Assembly (NCBI GenBank): GCA_009801085.1
Contig: VNWV01000005.1
Location: forward strand, 1,364,001 to 1,428,000
Reading direction: 5' to 3'
Source: Lasiodiplodia sp. COLG20
Lineage: Eukaryota; Ascomycota; Dothideomycetes; Botryosphaeriales; Botryosphaeriaceae
Length of the DNA stretch: 64,000 bases
The position numbers were made by a program, and so were the translations under genes. Position 1 is the stretch's first letter. Each line of letters opens with the position of its first letter. Below the pieces are notes generated by a model that had not been told where the DNA came from, made no database searches, and saw only the letters and a program-made list of their open reading frames with translations. Shown here piece after piece: positions 46,289 through 59,000 of this stretch.

Positions 46289-49100
46289 CTTTAACTACTA
46301 TTCTTATAAGAGAAGAAAGATAGTTAATTAAAATTATCGACTAATTAGAAAGAGTATTAACCTAGTATAGAAATTACTAACGAACTAATAATAGCTAACG
46401 ATAAAATATAAGACGTTTCGATAGAACTCTCGTCGTAGCTAACTATAGCTAACTTATAATATATAATCTAACGTAATTAAGAATAGCTAAAATAACTCTA
46501 GTAGAAATTACACGACTAAAAGACGAAAAACTAGAGACTAGCGAATTAACTTACTAGCGTCTAATCTACTTTCTTTAGTATATCTATAACGAAAATATAA
46601 GTCGATACGCTAAATCTATAAATAAGTTCTAGAGTTAAGGTCCCGAAACCGGACTTCTACTACGAAAACTATAAGAAGATCTAAAACTTTCTTATATAGC
46701 TTAATAACTATCTCTATTTCTTAAGAAGTTAGATTACTACTTCTACTAAAAAAGTTTTATTCGCTAGTACGTTTCTTAGAGGCGTAGCCGAACGTTAGTT
46801 CTACTCTTATAAAAGAGAATATTAAAAGCGACCCGACGACTATAATAAAGAAACTATTTAGTTCTTTAATAGCTATAAAATCTTTACTAAGAAGCTTCGT
46901 AACGTCTTTATAGCTATTAACGAATTTAAAAAAGCTATAGATACTCTACTAAGTATTAAATAGAAGACTTTCGTCTTAGACTATAACGTTCGCTTTCGTA
47001 ACGTACTATATACTACGAGAGTTCTATATATAAATACGCTACTTTACGTAAGATATAAAGCGAAACTTAAAGAGAAAATTTAAAAGATTCTAATCTATTA
47101 CTCTAAGTAGAAGACTCTACTAAACCTTATAAATAAGATATAGAAGCTAGACTAGTTATAAAATAAATACTAATAAGATAAAGAGAAGTATAATAATAAT
47201 AGTTTTTAATCTAGAAAAACGCTCTAATATACGTAAGAAGAAGATAACGCTATAAAACTCGATATCGTAAAAAAAAAAGAGAGTAGAAAATCTAATAACT
47301 AAAAGAAAGACAAGCGTTAAACTTATAAATAGACTCTATAAGAGTAGATCTAATTCGACCGAGACTAATACTTTTACTACGAGAAAAAATAGAATAAAAT
47401 ACATCGATAAAAATATCTATAAAGAAAAAAGATACGCTAAAATATAGTAACTAATAAAGAGAACTAAGAAGAGTTCTAAGAGACCTTCTTTACTACTATT
47501 AAGTAAGTTAGTTACGTAGCTATAAGCTAAACCGTCTATTATAACGATAATTATCTAATCTACGAAAGTAATAAATAAGATAGAGATTAGTACTTAAAGA
47601 AGTCTTAGCGCGTTAATACTACCTTACGAATACTAAAGTAGTAAAAAATCGACGACTTCGTTAAGAAGCTACTTCCGAATAACGACTTAATAAATAGTAA
47701 TACGGAAGAACTCTATAATAATACGTCTAAGTCTAGCGAGACGAAAGAACGAAACGAGATTAATAGAACTATATAGAAATAATTTAAGAAAGAAGCTAAT
47801 TCTCTTCGAAAAGACCTCTAAGAAACGCCTAAGAAACCTACGCTATAACGAATTTAGAAATATCTAAGATAATATAAAAATATTCGATAAATATACGAGA
47901 ATAGACGTACTATTAACTAGGTCTTAAACTCTAGTCTAGAGATTTCTACTTAGTAGTACTAGTACTATTATAGAACTCTTTAGTAACGAGCTTACTACGA
48001 AGACTACTAGTTCTTCTAGAAGTTCTATACGGCTAGAAATATCTTAAAAATAGTCGATTAGCTTCGAAACGAAGTACGTAACGCCTAAATTTAAAAAAAT
48101 AAATAGTATCTCTAGAAACTAGCCTAAATTTTAAACACTCGAGACACTATTATTCTAGAAAAAAACTAGCTATACTAGCGGCTATATTTTTATAATCTAA
48201 CGCCGCCGTATTAATATTAAATTATAGCGGAAGTACTATACTAGTAACGATAGATCCGACGTAATAAGATTTAAACGTAGTAGAAAAGCTTAACGCTCTA
48301 GATAGAATAACTACGTAAAGCTACTTTTTAGAATCTAATATAGTCGAAAAACTAAACGGTCTTTCTAGTTAGAGACTCTAGAAGAAGCCGTTAGTAAGGT
48401 CTCTTAACTAGATTATATATATATTAAACGAAAAAACGCCTACTAAAAATAAACTCTTTAAACTATTATACGTACTAGTTCGTATTAGTAACTATAGAGT
48501 AATAGTAATAATTAATAGCAGCGTATAGAAAAACTTTATAGATCTAGCGTATATTAATAAGAGCTATATATATCGCTAGACGAAAAATCGTCCGTATCTA
48601 CTAAAAATAGTAGACGAATCGCCTACTAAGTAAGACTAAATCCGACTAGAAACGAAGATAATATCGTTATTCTTAAAAAACTATAAGAAATATATTAACT
48701 TAAATATTATAGAGATTCTAGAATACGATATTATTCTTAAAATACCGTAGTTTAAAATCTATAAGCCGTATATCCGCTAGAAAACCGAAGAAATTATATT
48801 TCCGGACGAGAACTACGTACGATATCTTACGACTACTAAACGCCGCTAAATGCTAGAAGCTAGAACTAGAGCTAGTAGCTAGAGCTAGAAGAACTAGAGC
48901 CTAAGCTAGAAGTTAGAAGCTTAGAGCGTAGAGCTAGAAGAAAGCGTAAATATTCGAGAAATATTTCTAGTAGCTATTAAGCGTATAAGACGCCGAGAAG
49001 AAAAAGTCTATTAACTTTATCTAAAATCTAATAAGAAAATAAAATATAGAATCGCCGCTAAAATATAGCGATTAAAAACGGGGTCTCGAGCGAAGAATAA
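46289..49100 (+). mobile_element. Family A gag and protease region (RIP-saturated), left half of a split element
   Basis: The plus strand retains gag-like sequence with a zinc-knuckle remnant at about 47350-47430 and a retropepsin-like segment at about 48490-48790 (INSSVQKNFIDLAYINKSY). It then runs into the linker before reverse transcriptase. The element is cut at 49100 by the family B insertion and resumes at 56077 after the duplicated AATAA. Confidence 0.75.
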
Positions 49101-49529
49101 TGTTACGCTTGGACTTAGGAAGGGGGAAGAGGCAGAGACGTCGGGGAAGGTATAGCGCGTTAAGGGGTTACTACTGCTATTTAGGATGTCACTAGACGCT
49201 GTATTTAGAGAATAGCAGCCGTAGTTAGGTAGGGAAGGTAACAGGAGAGATGCAAGGCAATGATTGGAATTAACCACAGAGGTCCTATCTACTGTAACGA
49301 GTGTGGTCTATATACATAGAGTGATTAGTGTGATCAGTGTTAGTCACTTGTGGTGATCAAGGTGACTAGAGTGATCAGGATGACGAAAAGGGTTTGGTGG
49401 CTCGGGTCGGCAGGTTCGGGTACGGCTGGGTTGGCCGGGTGGATCGTGCTGGGTTCGGGGGGTTGGTTACGTGGGCGGTGAGTCGTATAAGATCCTGACT
49501 TCCCCACTACTGTTGAGCGTGTCGTAATA
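49101..49529 (-). repeat. Family B 3' LTR (429 bp)
   Basis: Starts TGTTACGCTTGG and ends GTCGTAATA. Same length as the partner at 55648-56076; every difference I read between the two is a C/T or G/A transition. Confidence 0.9.
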
Positions 49530-49545
49530 CTATCCCCCCTCTAGA
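49530..49545 (-). other. Polypurine tract of family B
   Basis: The minus strand reads agaggggggatag directly before the 3' LTR. The same tract precedes the family A 3' LTR at about 60195-60208. Confidence 0.7.
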
Positions 49546-50289
49546 CTGCTTTCGGCCCGAAAGCTTCCGTGTAGGTTTTTATAAGACCCCGTAGGTTCTC
49601 TTTACCGTTATCCTTCTTCTTTGTACTGATTATGTTGGGTAGTAGCGCTTATCGGCACGCCTTAGCTTCTCGCATCTTTTAGGACGGGGCGGAGGCGTCT
49701 ATTCGTTGTCAATTCTACTTTTCCCGTCCTCATCACCGTTGCTTCGTTCTTCCCGATCGGCCTCGTTGTTACGAGTGTGTGAAGCGTGGTCGTCGTTATG
49801 TTTTTGAGGCGATGACTTCTTCGGTTGAGTGTAATCGTTCCCTTCTTTTTCTATGCTTATACTGACTTTCTATAGTTCGTCGGGTGGATTAATAACGGGA
49901 TCGTATCTGGGGTCAGTTAGAGGAGGTTCAACGTCAGATTAAGTAGGATGAGGTAGAAATCCTTCGTTTAACTCGTCGAAACGCATCTTCTCGGGCTAAG
50001 GTGATTCGGCTTCTCCGAATGTTGTCTTTCCTAGATTTCTGGAGTAACGAGATGTTTGACCGAAAGCTAGCTGCGATTAAAGCAGAGAAGGCTGCTGCCT
50101 TAGGTTGGAGTTCGGCTGATTCAGGGGTAGACGATACGGCTATACCGTATACATCAGGCGGGTCCGGTAGTAACGTAGCGGACGCCGACGGTGTGGTTCC
50201 TCGTCAGGCTCCTATTAATCGGTTTCAGATGTCTCTAACCCCTCCTCCGGATTTTGCGTCATAGGAGGATGTTCTGGGCTTAGACGGTC

Positions 50290-50450
50290 CGGGTTTTGTC
50301 GGTAGAAGTCCTCGAGAAGTTCCGGGCAGTTAAGGTTCGGTAAGGGTTCCCAGGTGTTTTTTGAGTTATCGTAATTCTCCTACTTGACGAGGTACTTGAG
50401 CTGACCGTCGGGGTCCTATTTACTGTCTAGGATTTTTTCGACGTTCTATT
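50290..50450 (-). mobile_element. Family B chromodomain
   Basis: The minus strand reads VEKILDSK, one stop, then GQLKYLVKQENYDNSKNTWE and CPELLEDFYRQNPDRP. This is the chromodomain pattern (VEkIldsr...yLVKWegy...TWEP) with a Trp lost to a stop. It sits at the integrase C-terminus, as in chromoviruses. Confidence 0.8.
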
Positions 50451-50779
50451 CTTGTGCGTCTTCGGGCTGAATTTCTCCTTCGAGGTATTCTGGTGTTTGG
50501 GCGTTTTGTGGTGCTGATTCAAGGAGCGCTACGTGGAAAACTGGGCTTCGGCGTATGTTTTTAGGTAATTTGAGTTTGTAAGTGATAGAAGAAAGTTTTT
50601 GTTCAATTTCGAAGGGACCGATTTTTTTGTGATCTAATTTGGGGCTCGATCGTTTGGTTTTGAGGTTTCTAGTGAGTAGCTAGACTTTATCTCCCTTCTC
50701 TAGGGGCGGCGGCTCCTGGCGTCTTTAGTTGTAGTACATGGCTATGCGGTGGTTAATAAATTCTATATCTCGGGCTAGG

Positions 50780-51690
50780 CTTTGGTGTAGTCTTTTTAGC
50801 TGCTCTGTCTGGAGTATCCTTTTTTGTGCGATGTTTTCTTGTGGAATAGGTTCTTCGTAGGCCCGGGGTTCGAATCTAAAGTTGACGTAGAACGGTGTCT
50901 CTTGGGTTATTTTCGCTAGTGTGCTGTTGTAAGCGAATTGTACTAGGGGTAGGAGTTCTACCTAGTTGTTTTATTGGTAATTTACGTAGCTTCGTAGGTA
51001 TTTCTCTAAGGTCTAGTTAAGTTGTTCCGTTTGGCCATCCGTCTAGGGGTAAAAGGCGGTGGACAGCTTATGCTTCGTTCCTAACTTGTTTATTAAGATT
51101 TGCTAGAATCGAGCGCGGAAGTGGGTATCTTAGTTAGAGATGATTATTTCTGGCATTCCGTGGTTTGCAAAGATGTACCGCAGGAAGATGTAGACTAGCT
51201 CGGGAACTTCTGAGGCTTCCTTGTAGGGGATGAAATACCCCCATTTAGATAGTCTATCGGTGATGACTAGGATTGCGTCGTAGCGTACCCCTATGAGTGG
51301 TTCTTTGGATTTTGGTAGTTTGGTAATAAAGTCCAAGGAGATGGATTTCTAGGGTTGGTCGGGAGGTGTGATCGGCTGTAGCTTTCCGTAGAGGGCGTGT
51401 CGTACTACTTTGTTTCAGGCGTAGTCTTTGTAATCGGCGAGGTGCTGTCGTACTCGTTTTCTAAGGTGCGGTATATAGAATGCTCTTTCGATTCTCTCTA
51501 TTGTAGGATTGGTGCCTCTGTGGCCGTGTGCTGGGGCAGCGTGGATTTCTTTAATGAGCTGTCGTCGGAGTTGTTGGGAGACGTAGACTAGTTCTTTAAA
51601 AAGGATTGTTCCTTCTAGGCTTAATATGAGGTCGGGATCTTCTTCTAGGTAATCGTGAATTTGTTTCAACAGTTGCTGTGCCATGGTATC
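50780..51690 (-). mobile_element. Family B integrase
   Basis: The zinc-binding N-terminus includes HAAPAHGHRGTNPTIERI (about 51500-51550) within an open piece 51684-51415. The catalytic core begins DFITKLPKSKEP and continues ILVITDRLSKWGYFIPY (open 51336-51130), followed by YPQTDGQTEQLNQTLE (about 51000-51050). A TAG stop at about 51413-51415 separates the pieces. Confidence 0.85.
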
Positions 51691-52279
51691 GTTTTCGTAG
51701 GTTGCCCGAATGTGCTCTTCCTATGTTAAAAGTGAGGGGTCGTTTTCTTGAGGGTTCTCATTTTCTTATATACCTGGGTTTTCGGAGGGGGCCTCCTGGA
51801 AGTTGTTTTCTAGGGTTCTATTTCTAGGGTTTTCTTCTTGGGCTAATTGTGCTCCTAGGGTGTTTGTCCCCGGGGGTCCTTCCTGGGAGGATTGTATTTC
51901 TAGGTTTGTTTCTCTAGAAGGGGTCGATTCCTGGGAGTTCGGTGCTTCTAAGGAACTGGGTTTAGGGAGTGTTATATTTCTAGAAACGAGTTTCTGGGGG
52001 TTCGTAGGTCCTGGGGATCTCCGAGGCCTAGGAGGTTCTTTCTGGGATTGGGAGCCCCTTGCTTGGCTTCGGGTGACTGGGGCTAGGAGGCGGATTGCTG
52101 CAAGTTCTAGTTAAGGTTGGTTGAGTTTGATGTCTCCCTTCTTATTTTGTTCTAGAAGCGCTGGGGAGAGTTCTAGTTGGTTAAGTATATAGTCGCATCG
52201 TCGGCTGAGTGTATTAGCCTTCCCGTTCTTAGTTCCTTTCCGGTGTACTATCTTGAAATTAAAGGAAGCGAGTTGTTCC

Positions 52280-52680
52280 GCCTACCGGACTTGTCGCCGA
52301 TTGAGGATTTTGGTTGTTATAAAGGCGCCTAGGTTTTAGTGATCCGAGTATACGGTGATTTCGAAGTTTGCCCCTTCTAGATAATGTCGCCATTCTTTAA
52401 AGGCTATAACGATGGCTAATAGTTCTTTGTTATAGATATCGTAGTTGAGTTCCGTAGGTGACATCTTTCTAGAGTAGAAGGCTACGGGGTGCAGCCGTCC
52501 TTGGTCGTCTGGTTGGCTGAGGCAGGCCCCGATGGCGTAGTCGGATGCATCTGTTTCTAGGTAGATAGGCTTATCTAGGTCGAAGAGGGCGAGGACTGAT
52601 GCTTTTATAAACGCTCTTTTGAGCAGCTCGAAGGCTTCCTGCTATGTTTTTTGCTAATTAAAGCGGGTGTCCTTTCGGGT
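52280..52680 (-). mobile_element. Family B RNase H
   Basis: The minus strand shows IYLETDASDYAIGACLSQ (first catalytic Asp region), HPVAFYSRKMSPTELNYD and [18 protein letters not shown], the usual order in Ty3/Gypsy RNase H. Stops interrupt it. Confidence 0.8.
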
Positions 52681-52749
52681 AAGGCGGGTTAGGGGTTTAG
52701 CTAACTTGGCGTAGTCTTTGATGAATCGGCGATAGAAGTTGGCGAAATC

Positions 52750-53469
52750 TAAGAAGAATTGGGCCTCTCGAAGGTTCTTAGGTACGGGCTAGCTGAGAAT
52801 AGATTCTACTTTCTTGGGGTCCATTATGACCTCGCCGGGTCGGATGATGAATCCCAGGAATTCTACTTCTTAGGCGTAGAAGGCGTATTTCTCGGGTTTA
52901 ACTTATAGCTTTCTTTTCTGTAATTTTTCTAGTACCTTTGCTACGTGTTCCTGATGTTTCTCTAGGGTTTCGGAGTAGATTAGGATATCGTCCAGATATG
53001 CTGTATAGAAGACGTCTAGATATTCTTGAAGGGTGTCGTTGATTATGGTCTGGAAGGTTGCGGGGGCGTTGGTGAGCCCGAAAGGTATGACGAGGTATTT
53101 AAATAGTCCGAAGCGACTTCGCTAGGCGGTCTTCTATTCTTCGCCTTCTTTAATCCTAATCAAGTGGTAGCCGTCTCGGAGGTCGAGCTTGGTGAAATAC
53201 TTAGCTTTTCTTAGTCGGTCTCGTAGTTCGTTAATTCTAGGCAAGGGATAGTGGTCCTTGATGGTGATGTCGTTTAGGGCTCGGTAGTCTACGTATAGTC
53301 GTAGCTTCCCTCCTAGTTTTGGTACGAACAGGATAGGGGAGGCTGCTGATGACTGGGATGGTCGGATGTACCCTTTTTGTAGGCAGGTCTCGATGTATTT
53401 CTTGAGCACCTGTAGTTCTTTTTTAGAGAGGGAGTATAAGGGGCCGAACTTGGGTGATGTTTCCGACAT
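52750..53469 (-). mobile_element. Family B reverse transcriptase
   Basis: Open from 53469 to 53134 with [32 protein letters not shown] and FTKLDLRDGYHLIRIKEG, then stops. The catalytic box YLDDILIY is intact at about 52980-53003 and the [11 protein letters not shown] block precedes it. This is the standard order of Ty3/Gypsy reverse transcriptase domains. Confidence 0.88.
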
Positions 53470-53961
53470 TAGGGGTATTTTATGGTCCTACGGTTGGTGT
53501 TCTGGTAGAGCGTCTTCCTGTTTCTCTGTGAAGATGTCGAATTTCCTGTATTGTAGGGGTACGTTATCTAGGGGGTTTTCTATGTTGGTGGTGTTGACTT
53601 GTCGTAGGTCGTATTTTATGCGTTCTCGGGTTTCTTAGGGTTTCTGGGGTCTGTGGGTTCGTTTTCTAGGAAGGCAGGCGATCCTGCAGGCCTGTTGGAC
53701 CTCTAGGGGTTGCTGAGTCTCGATTTTAATTCCTTGGGGGGTAGTGCGTATCTAGAAGATTCCGATAGGGGTGCCTTTCTTCACTTCCTTTCTAAGGGCC
53801 TTCTTAGAGATCTTGCTAACTTATACTAGCTTACTCCGGGTTGCTTAGGGTTGTGCCGATGCTGCTGTGATGCTGAACAGCTGCCGCGCCTCGTCCTTTT
53901 CTTTGGACCTGAATTTTACTTCTCCGGATTTCTAATCGATGTATGGTTTCCACTTCCGGAG

Positions 53962-54270
53962 CTAGGGGCGTTCTAGGATGATATTATATCTAGGGGTTTT
54001 TATGATGTCTAAATATATTCTTTCTTGGTGTTTTCCTCTAGCTAGTACGAGTCCTTGGGTTTCTATAAGTATTAACCCTCCTCCATATGTGCTGGGTGAA
54101 CCATCTACGGTGATGAGTTCGTAGGGGTGTTCCTTTTCTCGGAACTTGATGTTGTGTTTTTCCACGAAGCGGGGGTTGATATGATTGCCTCCGTTAGCTG
54201 AGTCGATTAGGACGCGGGCTCGGCGTCCATTGGCGAGTATGTTGATAATAAGGTGCTTGGTATACTCGGC
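53962..54270 (-). mobile_element. Family B aspartic protease
   Basis: The minus strand reads ARVLIDSANGGNHINPRF (active-site Asp in a DSA variant of DTG/DSG), followed by the open piece 54165-53962 ending RYNIILERP. Confidence 0.7.
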
Positions 54271-54399
54271 TGGGGGTTCTTCGTCGTCCGTGGTGTGCGT
54301 ATAAGAGAGTTTTTCTTTAGTGTTGTCGGTCGTTGTTATAGTTACTTAAAGGGGCGCCGGGGTCTGCGTCTCTACCCGCCCCTAGGTTGGAGGCTTTTT

Positions 54400-55505
54400 T
54401 AGTTTTTTGCCTCTGGCTAGTACCTATAGGTCTCCTTTGGTTTACGGTGGCTTTCGTATTCGTCGTTGGTACAATCGGCCCAATGCTGCTTGTCGTGGGA
54501 TTTCTCTATTTCCGTTACTTGTGTGGCTGAGGTTTGGCGTGTTGTCTTATGGCCGCCCTTGTATTGGCGGGCGTAATGTCCCTTCTTTCCGTAGCGGAGG
54601 TATAGGTCTTTCTTACGGCGTCGGTCTTTTTCTTTTTGGGACAGAGGCCCGTTGCGTCTGACGCTATCGAGGTCCATAGGTTCGCCGGGGCTCGTTGTGT
54701 TCCGGGTTTGGTTGGAGTTAGCTGTAGGGCGGTTCGACCGGGTTGCTTTCCTACGACGGTCGTATAGCCGAGTGTCGAGTTAGATGGCGATGCGGACTAC
54801 CTCCTGGTATAAATTAGGTAGCTTGGTTCTGGCGAACTTGTCCTTGATGTGGTCCTTAAGTCCCTCGTAATACAATATTTTGAGGACGTTGTCGGGCTAT
54901 TGGAGTCGGGAGGTATAGAGTCGGAACTAGGTGGTGTAGGTTGCGGTGGAGCCAGTTTGTTTGAGGGTCTGGATTCGGTGGGCTATATCTTGATATTGGT
55001 TCTTATCTTCGAAGTTCTCTCGGAGTGCTTTAGCGAAGTTGTCGTAGTTGTGGAACAGTTCTGTCGTTTCCTCATGTTGGTCCGGTTTGCTAAAGTCTTC
55101 TTGGTAGGGTTCGAACTAACGGGCAGCATTGCCACAGAGGTACGATCCGGTAAAGAAGATTTTTTGAGAGTTATCTTGGAAGGCCGTCCCGAATAGGTGG
55201 AAGTAGGTTTGTAGTTGTCGTAGGAATTCGTCTAATTTTTCCCTGGTCCCGTCGAAGGTGTCTGGTTTCTTGACCTTAAACTTTGGGTTGGGGGTTTGGG
55301 TCGGGGCCGGCTCGGTGGGTGGCGTAGGTTCTGGAATCCTTATAGTGCGGTTGACCGTAAAGGCTTGTTCCCTGATGAAGTATTCTAGGAGGACGTGTAC
55401 ATAGTCTTCCGATGTATTCGGGGGCAGCCGTGGTCTACTGATATCGTAGGAAAGGGACGCGATCTCTGATGCGTAGGCTTCCGAGATGAGCATGCGTGTT
55501 TCCAT
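54400..55505 (-). mobile_element. Family B gag
   Basis: Begins at ATG 55505 and is open to 55116, including a capsid-like block KVKKPDTFDGTREKLDEFL and TYFHLFG. After several stops, the nucleocapsid end is open again at 54677-54417. It contains a zinc knuckle in which both first-pair cysteines and the last cysteine read Tyr (LRYGKKGHYARQY), as G to A RIP changes would give. Confidence 0.8.
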
Positions 55506-55647
55506 GTTGGGGTTTCTAGGGATGTTTGGTTGGATGTTGCGTACTTAGTCCTCCGCGTCTGGGAGGGAAGTACGGATCTTGGTCTAGGTTGTTATGGTTA
55601 GTACTGAGGTGATCTTACCTTCGGTGTCTGTAAGGTGGTGGTTAAAG

Positions 55648-56076
55648 TGTTACGCTTGGACTTAGGAAGGGGGAAGAGGTAGAGACGTCGGGAAAGGTAT
55701 AGCGCGTTAAGGGGTTACTATTGCTATCTGGGATGTTACTGGACGCTGTGTTCAGAGGATAGTAGCTGTAGTCAGGTAGGGAAGGTAATAGGAGGGGTGC
55801 AAGGCAATGATTGGAATTGACTACAGAGGTTCTATCTACTGTAACGAGTGTGGTCTATATATATGGAGTGATCAGTGTGATTAGTGTTGGTTATTTGTGG
55901 TGATTAAGGTGACCAGAGTGATTAGGATGACGAAAAGGGTTTGGTGGCTCGGGTCGGCAGGTTCGGGTGCGGCTGGGTCGGCCGGGTGGATCGTGCTGGG
56001 TTCGGGGGGTTGGTTACGTGGGCGGTGAGTTGTATAAGATCCTGACTTTTCTACTGCTGTTGAGCGTGTCGTAATA
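55648..56076 (-). repeat. Family B 5' LTR (429 bp)
   Basis: Starts TGTTACGCTTGG and ends GTCGTAATA, followed by the TSD AATAA. Just inside it the element leader reads (minus strand) CTTTAACCACCACC, closely resembling the family A leader CTTTAACTACTATTC. Confidence 0.9.
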
Positions 56077-59000
56077 AATAACTATTTAAAGTTAGTCGAA
56101 AAAAACTATCTCTAGAGAATATATACTAGATATAATAGAAAACCTATTAAGAAACCTATCTAGTTATATAGAGAATATACTATAAGAAATACCTACGAAG
56201 TAGATAATACCTTTAAATAAATTATAGAAATATAGTTACTCGAGAATCCGTTCGTAAAAAGAATTAGCCTAGCGTATATACGAACTATTAACGAATAAGA
56301 AATTCGAAGAATCTATAAAAACGATTCTAAAAGAATAGAGTACCTTCTTAAGAAAAACGAGAACGAATACTAATTTACGATATTAAAATTAAATACTATA
56401 CTAAACGTCTTCTATATATATAAGCCGGTATTCTAAAAAAGAGATAAAAAATAGCTATCTAAATACTAACTATAGAATTACGAGATATCTCTTATTCTAG
56501 AGACGTAGTCTACGTTTAAGCTAATCTACTTTCTCTTATAAAAGAAAAGTAAGACTTTAAGAGAATATATCGAAAAAAACGTAGAATAAAAATATATATA
56601 ATCTTTATTATTATCGATCGAATATTCTATTCTATTCGTTCTAAAGAAAAACGGTAAGCTCCGCCTCTATATCGATTATAAATAGTTAAACGATATTACG
56701 ATAAAAAACCGATATCTATTACCCTGTATCGACGAGCTATAGAATAAAACCCGAGAGACGAAATTCTTTATTAAGTTTAATCTTAGAGGCGGCTATTATC
56801 TCGTATAGATTAAGAAAGAGAAAGAATAAAAGATAGCGTTTTAAATACGTTACGATTACTTTAAATATACGGTTATACCGTTTAGACTTATTAATATCTC
56901 GATAATATTTTAGAGCTTAGTTAATAACGTTTTACGTTCGTATTTAGATGTATTTTATATAGTTTATCTAGATAATATTCTAATCTACTTAAAAACCCTC
57001 GAAGAATATACGAAATATATTAAAAAGATTTTAGACGCACTTTAAAAATAAGAATTATTTATTACATTTAAGAAATACGAATAATACTTCTAGAAAGTAG
57101 AATACTTAGAATTTATCATTACTTTAGACTATATTAGTATAGATAATACTAAACTAAACGTAATTCGAGACTAGTCTATACTAAAAACCGTTAAGAAAGT
57201 ATAGTTATTTCTTAGTTTCGCTAACTTCTACCGCAAATTTATTAATAAATACGCGGTAGTATACGAGCTACTTATAAGACTTACTCGAAAAGAATACGGG
57301 TTTAAATAGAGCGAAGAGTAATAACGAGCGTTCAACTTACTAAAGCGGATATTCTACAAAGCACCTATTTTTAGAATTTATAACTTCGAACTTTCTATTA
57401 TTATAGAAACCGACGTATCGAACTACGCTATTAGAGTCTATCTTAGTTAGTTCGACGAGTAAGAACGGCTCTATTCGATCGTATACTACTCTAGAAAAAT
57501 AATATTTCTAGAACTTAACTACGACGTCTACGATAAAGAACTCTTAGTTATTATTATAGTATTTAAAGAATAGAGATACTATCTAAAAGACGTAAAGTAT
57601 TAAATATTAGTATACTACGACTATAAGAACCTTACACACTTTACTACTATAAAAAAACTAACTAGAAGGTAAGTTAGATAGACTAAAAAATTAGCGTTAT
57701 ACGATATAAAGATTATCTATAAAAAGAGATCTAAAAACGCTCACGTAGACGCGCTAAATAAAAGAGCCAACTATATCGAAAAAAAGCTAAAACTATAGTT
57801 TACGATACTTAACTAGTAGAAAGACGAAAGTCTTATATCCGCTAAAACGTACGTATCTATATTTAGAATTATTTAACTATAACTAAAGAAGAATCTAGAG
57901 ACCGACCCATCGCTTACTCTAGTTAGACTACTAGCGTCGGCGATACGTCTAAAGAATAACGTCTAAACGCGAAAGATTTAAGAAGTCTACGTCTAGAATA
58001 TAATAGTCTAAGAACTTAAAAAAGTAGAAAACGACTCTTAAATTACGCGCGACGTAGAAGATATAATTCTATATTTAGAATTAATCTACGTTTCGGTAAA
58101 ACTTTAAAAAGAACTCGTTAAAGATATCTACGAAGTACTAATATATAATTACTAAAAAATTAAGAAGACGATAGAGCGAATAACTAGAAATTACTACTTC
58201 TAGAGCCTAAGAAGAATGGTCTAGAAGGTAGTTTCGCAATGCGACTTATATATTAGAAGTAAGGCCGTAAGGCACACACCCTACGGACTACTCCGACCAC
58301 TCGCAGCTCTAAGAAGACTCTAATAGTCAATCTCGCTAGACTTTATTACGGATCTATCCGAGTCAATCGAACCCTTAACCAACGTTAAATACGACTCGAT
58401 TCTAGTTATCGTCGATAGGCTTACTAAGTACGCGTACTATCTACTATACCTTAAATCGATAAACGCGGAAGAATTAGCCTATACATTTCTTAGGATAATT
58501 CTAGGTAACTACGAGTTACTAGAAGAGCTCGTATTAGATAGAGATCGGTTATTTATATCTCGATTCTAGTAGAGTCTTACTCGATAGCTTAGAGTTAAGC
58601 ACAAACTCTCGACAACAGTATACCCTTAAATAGATAGACAAACTAAGCGTATAAATCAAACGCTAGAATAGTACCTACGCTATTACCTTAACTATATCTA
58701 GAACAATTAGGTTATATTACTACTACTAGTACAATTCGCGTATAACAGCTTAAAAGCGTCAGCTACTTAGAAATCTCTATTCTACGCTAATTATAGGCGC
58801 GAACTAATAGTCTATCGAGAAGAAATCTCAAGCGAATCATTAGCCTAGAAAGAAATCCTTAAGACGAACTAGCTAAAAGAACTCTATAAGTAGCTTAGCC
58901 TCGATATCGAGTTTAATAGATACTTAATATCTCGCTACTATAATAGACGGCACTAGAAGGCACTAAAGCTAAAAAGAAGAGATAAAGTTTACCTTCTTAG

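Larger units (their letters stand above)
49101..56076 (-). mobile_element. Family B chromovirus, youngest and most readable copy (6976 bp)
   Basis: Complete minus-strand Ty3/Gypsy element with 429-bp LTRs (49101-49529 and 55648-56076) and a perfect 5-bp TSD AATAA (49096-49100 and 56077-56081). Order on the minus strand: gag, protease, reverse transcriptase, RNase H, integrase, chromodomain, the chromovirus order. Long open pieces survive (129, 111, 89, 86 and 68 codons), but TAG/TAA stops and Cys to Tyr changes show light RIP. It is inserted in a RIP-saturated family A element and so arrived after most of that mutation. Confidence 0.92.
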
